From contig QANT01008853.1 in assembly GCA_003254885.1 (NCBI GenBank), forward strand, positions 1-64,000: 64,000 nt of DNA. Direction: 5' to 3'. This stretch comes from Purshia tridentata. Lineage: Eukaryota > Streptophyta > Magnoliopsida > Rosales > Rosaceae. The number at the start of each line of letters is the position of its first letter. The stretch's first letter is position 1. The notes under the pieces were generated by a model. That model was not told the origin of the DNA and searched no databases. It saw only the letters and a program-made list of their open reading frames with translations. Shown piece by piece: positions 59,601 through 64,000 of this stretch. The position numbers were made by a program, and so were the translations under genes.

Positions 59601-62600
59601 TTTTCATATATTCTTGCATATTTTTCTTATCTCAGAGCTTTGATACCCGTTTCATTCTCAAAGTCTCCGAAAAGTGTTATCTCGAAGTCCCCAAAAAGTG
59701 CAATCTCAAAGACCCCGAAAAGAGCAATCTTAAAGTCACCGAAAAGCACACTCTCAAAGCCCATAAAAACTGTAATCTCAAGGCCTTTAAAAACTGCAAT
59801 CTCAAAGTCCTCGAAAAGTGCTTCAGTCTGTTTGTCTTTGCAAAATAAGAGCCAATGGAAGACAAGGAAGTATGTCTCTTTCTTGATTGCTTTACTTTTA
59901 TGAACATAGAAATTTTGTAACCTTAATGGCTCTTATGTTCTAAGATCGTCTGGAATATGGAAGGATTTGATTTTGAGTGAAGTATGCTTTTAAGAATTTT
60001 TTTTTCTTCCCTTTTGTTATGTGCTCCTACCCTAACTGCAGGTCATCAACACCAATTTTGATCTCAAGTCGCTCCAAAAGTGCATCTCAATTGTGTTCAG
60101 CATATAAGAGTAGATGGAAGATAACATCAAAGTTGGTATCTTTTTTAATTTTTTTTTGGTTTACAACTAGAATTAATGACAATACTTTTGTTTGATATAT
60201 TCTTCAGGCTAGTTATCTTCTTTAATAGCCAGCGAAGAAAAATTGATTTTCTAATTGTTTTCTTTCCCAAAATCTTCATTCAAGAAACTTTTGTTTAAGT
60301 TTTTTATTGACACCTTACATATTATCTTTATAGAGACGTAATTTCCAGTGTTTTATCTCTACATCATTTCATGTTTTCTTGATATATGTCTGTATTTTTC
60401 CAGGTCATCAAAATCAGTCCTGATCTCAAGATCCCCCAGCACTCCTCCAGTTCATTTTTCTGCACAACAGAAAAGTCACTGGAGGATTACAACAAAGTAG
60501 GTTTGCATCCCCTATTATTGGTTATTATTTTTTGGCATAGTATATTTTTGGCTGAAGTATTTGTTTCCCATTTGTGACACATGGGTAATCTGTTTATTCT
60601 TTGGGTGTATCTTTCTCAAGAGATCAGAGGCTGCATAAGTTGGTTTTTGAGGAAGGTGGATTGCCTGATGGAACGGAAGTAGCATATTATGCTCGTGGAC
60701 AGGTTGTTGAGAAAAAGATTGTTCATGCTTATATGTTATTTATCTTGTTATTGGAATAAAATAATTCCTTCTTGTAAACAGAAATTGCTAATTGGCTATA
60801 AGAAGGGCTTTGGAATATTTTGCCGCTGCTGCAACAGTGAGGTATTTTCTACTACATTTTTGAACTTCAAAGTTCATGAATTCTGTATTGAAAATTGACT
60901 TTTTTTTCTTTTATTTTGTAGGTCAGCCCCTCACAGTTTGAGGCTCATGCGGGTTGGGCTTCTCGTAGGAAACCGTAAGTTTTTGTGTGAGATATTCTGC
61001 AGCTACCTATGTCACTATTTCCCTTAACTATTTGATAATTCTATGGTTTTGTTTGTAATTTTTGGCAGCTATGCATACATTTATACATCTAATGGCGTGT
61101 CTCTCCACGAATTGGCAATATCTTTGTCTAGAGGTCGCAGATATAAAGCCAAGGATAATGATGACTTGTGCATCATTTGTGCAGATGGTGGGAATCTTGT
61201 GCTTTGTGATGGATGCCCAAGGGCCTTCCACAAAGGTGAAGCCACAGATTCAATATAAATTTTTTACTTCTGTTTATTCTTTTCTTTTTGTTTTGTTTCG
61301 TTTTGGTTTTGTTTTGTCTGATTTTTGTTTTGTTTTGTTTTTTTAAGGGAGACCTTTATTTTCCATTATAGTCCAATAAGCAACGCTTTTGGCTGTGAGA
61401 AAGTTGATACATTGAATCTGAGAAAGAAAGAGAGAAAAGGAAGAAAGCGATATTTGCAAACACTTTGTTAATTATATTTTAAGTGCATAATTTGTGGACA
61501 GTAATATGCTGAAAATTTGTTTTATTTGTTTGAGTTTTTGTCAATGGGGTAAATCTGAAATTCATTGCATCTGAATTTTTCTTTGCAGTTATTGGGGGTA
61601 TGCATTGTATATCACTTTTAAGATAATTTGCGGAATCATGCTGGAAAGGCTCATTGAGTTCCCTCTCTGAGACACTTTCTCATCTGTATTTGCCTTACAT
61701 GAGTTTGCTGTGTGAATTGTTTGCCCCATGCAGACTGTGCATCTCTACCAAGTGTCCCTCGTGGTGACTGGTACTGTCGGTTCTGCGAGAATATGTTTCA
61801 AAGAGAAAGGTTTGTGGAACATAATGAAAATGCTGTTGCTGCTGGAAGGGTTTCAGGAGTTGATCCTATAGAACAGATAACCCAGAGATGCATTCGTATT
61901 GTCAAAGACATAGAAGCTGAACTTACTGGATGTGTTTTATGTAGGTAATAATTAGAAAGCTGTTTTATTGAGTTTTATGGTCTTAGATATCATATTTGTT
62001 ATGCAGTCATGAGGGGCAGTTGTTTGATGTATTTCTCTTGATGTTGCTTTTATTTATATATTCGTTCTTGTATGCAGAGGTTATGATTTTAGCAAATCAG
62101 GGTTTGGTCCACGAACTATTATACTTTGTGATCAGGTATTTTTATATTTTCATGTCATTTTTTGTTGCATTTGAAGTGCATTTCATAGAAAATGTTATTG
62201 CTGCTTCTATTTAAACAACTAAATGGTGCTCTTCTCTTGTTGTGCCAGTGTGAGAAGGAATATCATGTGGGCTGTTTGAAGAAACATAAAATGGCAAATT
62301 TGAAGGTGAGAAAATAAAAGATCGCATAATAATCATATCAGAAGCACCTTTTCTGTCTTGTGTACTAGCAAATATATTTCTGGATCAAAGTGTTGATGGC
62401 CGTTCTCTGACAGGAATTACCAAAGGGGAAGTGGTTTTGTTGCACAGACTGCTGTAAAATTCATTCTATTTTGCAAAAGTGTCTATCTAATGGAGCTGAG
62501 AAGCTTCCAGACTCTCTCTTGGATGTTATAAAGAAGAAGCATGAAGAAAAGGGTTTGGAGACTGTCGATGGATTTGATGTGAGTTGGAGACTTATTAGTG

Positions 62601-63989
62601 GCAAAATTGCTTCTCAGGAATCTCGGCTATTACTTTCAAAAGCTGTTTCTATTTTCCATGTAAGTGCTGAACTCTTTTTTAAAAGGTTGTGGTGGAAACT
62701 CATGGTCATCCCACATTATTTTTCTGCTTTCTTTGTCCTCTCTTTCTTTGTTCTCCCTATCCCTCCTACCAAACATATTGTAAAAGAGAATAGAGGAATT
62801 GAAATCTGTAGCATGGATGACCTTCTTCCATTTAGTTTGTCTAGTGTTGGAAAAATTAATCCCTGTTATGTTGCCAACCCAAATTTGGTTGGTATTTGAG
62901 TTTTTCTATTTTTTTTCTTTGCTGAGTTGGTGTGCAAGGGTGGTTCTTAGGCTCTCTCTCCCTCCCTCATTCCTCTCCTTCTTTCTCTATGTTTTCTCGA
63001 ACAACTGATTGAAAAATAGATTATAAATAGAAATGAATGTTACATGCTTTTAAGCAATTGGTTTATTTTTCTTAAATCAAAGTGCAGTGTTTAATTGAAT
63101 CACCCATGTCTGTGTTTCAGGATTGCTTTGACCCTATTATTGATTCAGAATCTGGGCGCGATCTTATTCCAGCCATGGTTTATGGGTAGGCATAAGATCT
63201 GTTACCTTGTATTGTAGTTGCTTGATGTAGCCCAAAGTTTTCATGTTCGTCCAGTATTCTCTAATAGTACCTGTCATGTGTACAGAAGGAATGTTAGGAG
63301 CCAAGAATTTGGGGGGATGTACTGTGCAATACTGATGGTCAAGTAAGAATTAATTGTTTGATTTCTGATCTTGGGCTTGCTTCTCTGAATATAATTGTTA
63401 AAACTCATCTACTGATTTTGCAGCTCAACCGTTGTATCAGCTGGAATTGTTCGTGTTTTTGGTCAAGAAATTGCTGAACTTCCTTTAGTTGCTACAAGTA
63501 GTGGTAACCATGGCAAGGTGAGACCAGGTTCTCTATGATGTTTGCCCCTACTTTCTTGTTCTGTTGGCTTTTTTTGTGATGCAATGTTCAAATTTTTTAG
63601 ATCTCTGTTAATCACCCACAACGTTATTACTGCAAATTTAACTTTGATATAATTTAACTTTAATACACAGGGTTACTTCCAATTATTGTTTTCTTGCATT
63701 GAGAAGCTGCTTGCTTTCTTAAGTGTGAAGAACCTTGTGCTACCAGCTGCGGAAGAAGCGGAGTCCATATGGACTGAAAAATTTGGTTTTACAAAGATGG
63801 ATCCGGACCAGGTATGTCTAATTAATGCCTCCATTTTGCTTGTGCCCTTTTGATGGCCTAGTGTTAACGTTGTCCCTTGTGCTGCAGCTTAGCAACTACA
63901 GAAGGACTTGCTACCAAATGGTGACCTTCAAAGGAACATCAATGCTGCATAAAAGGGTTCCTGAGTGTCGGGTTGTACATACATTATGA
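56698..63989 (+). CDS. PHD-finger/GNAT chromatin regulator (IDM1-like, At2g36720 type)
   Basis: Twenty coding exons splice to 1,005 residues: 56698-57519, 57607-57678, 57792-57996, 58116-58224, 59636-59869, 60042-60131, 60404-60496, 60621-60702, 60782-60841, 60922-60974, 61069-61235, 61734-61944, 62078-62135, 62249-62305, 62414-62659, 63121-63185, 63286-63342, 63424-63517, 63671-63811, 63888-63989. Order: acidic N-terminal region; TPL-binding-like domain 1 (~256-330, [20 protein letters not shown]); Ser/Lys repeats (411-466); duplicated short exons (467-542); domain 2 (~543-630, [20 protein letters not shown]); PHD 1 (~640-682, [23 protein letters not shown]); a second, longer PHD (~729-785); GNAT-like domain (~840-970, [10 protein letters not shown] and GNHGKGYFQLLF). 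IDM1-type proteins read unmodified histone H3 and acetylate it; activity here is inferred. The gene ends 11 bases before the window edge. Confidence 0.9.
59658..59825 (+). repeat. Coding minisatellite, seven 24-nt units (SKSPKSAI)
   Basis: Seven units in frame within exon 5 of the PHD/GNAT gene encode [48 protein letters not shown] and SKSSKSAS. Units 1-4 keep the S/T-P-K core; the later ones diverge. Basic SPK-type repeats resemble minor-groove DNA contacts and kinase sites in histone H1 tails, a role that is only inferred here. Confidence 0.88.
59826..60496 (+). repeat. Tandemly duplicated exons in the PHD/GNAT gene
   Basis: The end of exon 5 ([12 protein letters not shown]), exon 6 ([13 protein letters not shown]) and exon 7 ([13 protein letters not shown]) are homologous, and exons 6 and 7 both begin SS then ILIS/VLIS. 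All three share phase-2 boundaries (AA, then G or A), so each can be added or skipped without breaking the frame. Exon 7 continues into the [14 protein letters not shown] stretch expected in the family, so 5 and 6 look like the extra copies. Confidence 0.75.
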
Positions 63990-64000
63990 TAGCAGTGGAA

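Overview
The window is nuclear DNA of a flowering plant, most likely a eudicot and possibly a woody rosid such as Rosaceae. That placement is an inference from how the proteins look; the species is not visible. The support is plant-only gene families (PLATZ, ATL, CYP97C, GIM2-like dioxygenase, NCS1/PLUTO), spliceosomal introns, AT-rich intergenic DNA and (CT)n-rich 5' leaders. I rebuilt exon junctions by hand so that each spliced reading frame closes and reads as a family-typical protein.

Layout. 1-1.6 kb: unassigned DNA with the remnant of an unrecognised two-exon gene. 1.7-5.6 kb: two tail-to-tail genes, a DJC28/DUF1992 protein (+) and the ESCRT-I subunit VPS37 (-, seven exons). 5.6-13.3 kb: gene-free, AT-rich, with small MITE-like elements, tandem duplications and an eroded LTR-type fossil. 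13.6-14.7 kb: a PLATZ zinc-finger factor (+). 17.4-18.5 kb: an intronless ATL-type RING-H2 ubiquitin ligase (-). 20.5-22.2 kb: an intronless plastid nucleobase transporter, PLUTO/NCS1 (+). 22.2-27.9 kb: gene-free. 27.9-30.0 kb: a GIM2-like 2-oxoglutarate/Fe(II) dioxygenase (+). 30-34 kb: gene-free, with a MITE and a copia-type LTR fossil. 34.2-38.6 kb: CYP97C1/LUT1 carotenoid epsilon-ring hydroxylase (+). 39.8-42.1 kb: a nicotinate N-methyltransferase-like enzyme (+). 44.1-50.7 kb: a 1,462-residue NT-C2/coiled-coil protein (+). 50.7-56.5 kb: gene-free, with a well-delimited 515-bp MITE next to a degenerate alternating repeat array. 56.7-64.0 kb: a 20-exon PHD-finger/GNAT chromatin protein (+) that ends 11 bases before the window does.

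These genes do not form one pathway. LUT1 and PLUTO are plastid proteins; LUT1 makes lutein and PLUTO carries nucleobases. VPS37 and the NT-C2 protein are likely in membrane trafficking or organisation. PLATZ, the PHD/GNAT protein and the ATL ligase are regulatory. The gene set does match, from memory, two paralogous Arabidopsis segments (At3g53120-53140 and At2g36680-36720), so the window seems to keep an ancestral order that Arabidopsis split between two duplicates.

I found no convincing new multi-gene system. The most unusual feature is inside the PHD/GNAT gene, where a seven-copy 24-nt minisatellite encoding SKSPKSAI-like units is followed by tandemly duplicated exons.
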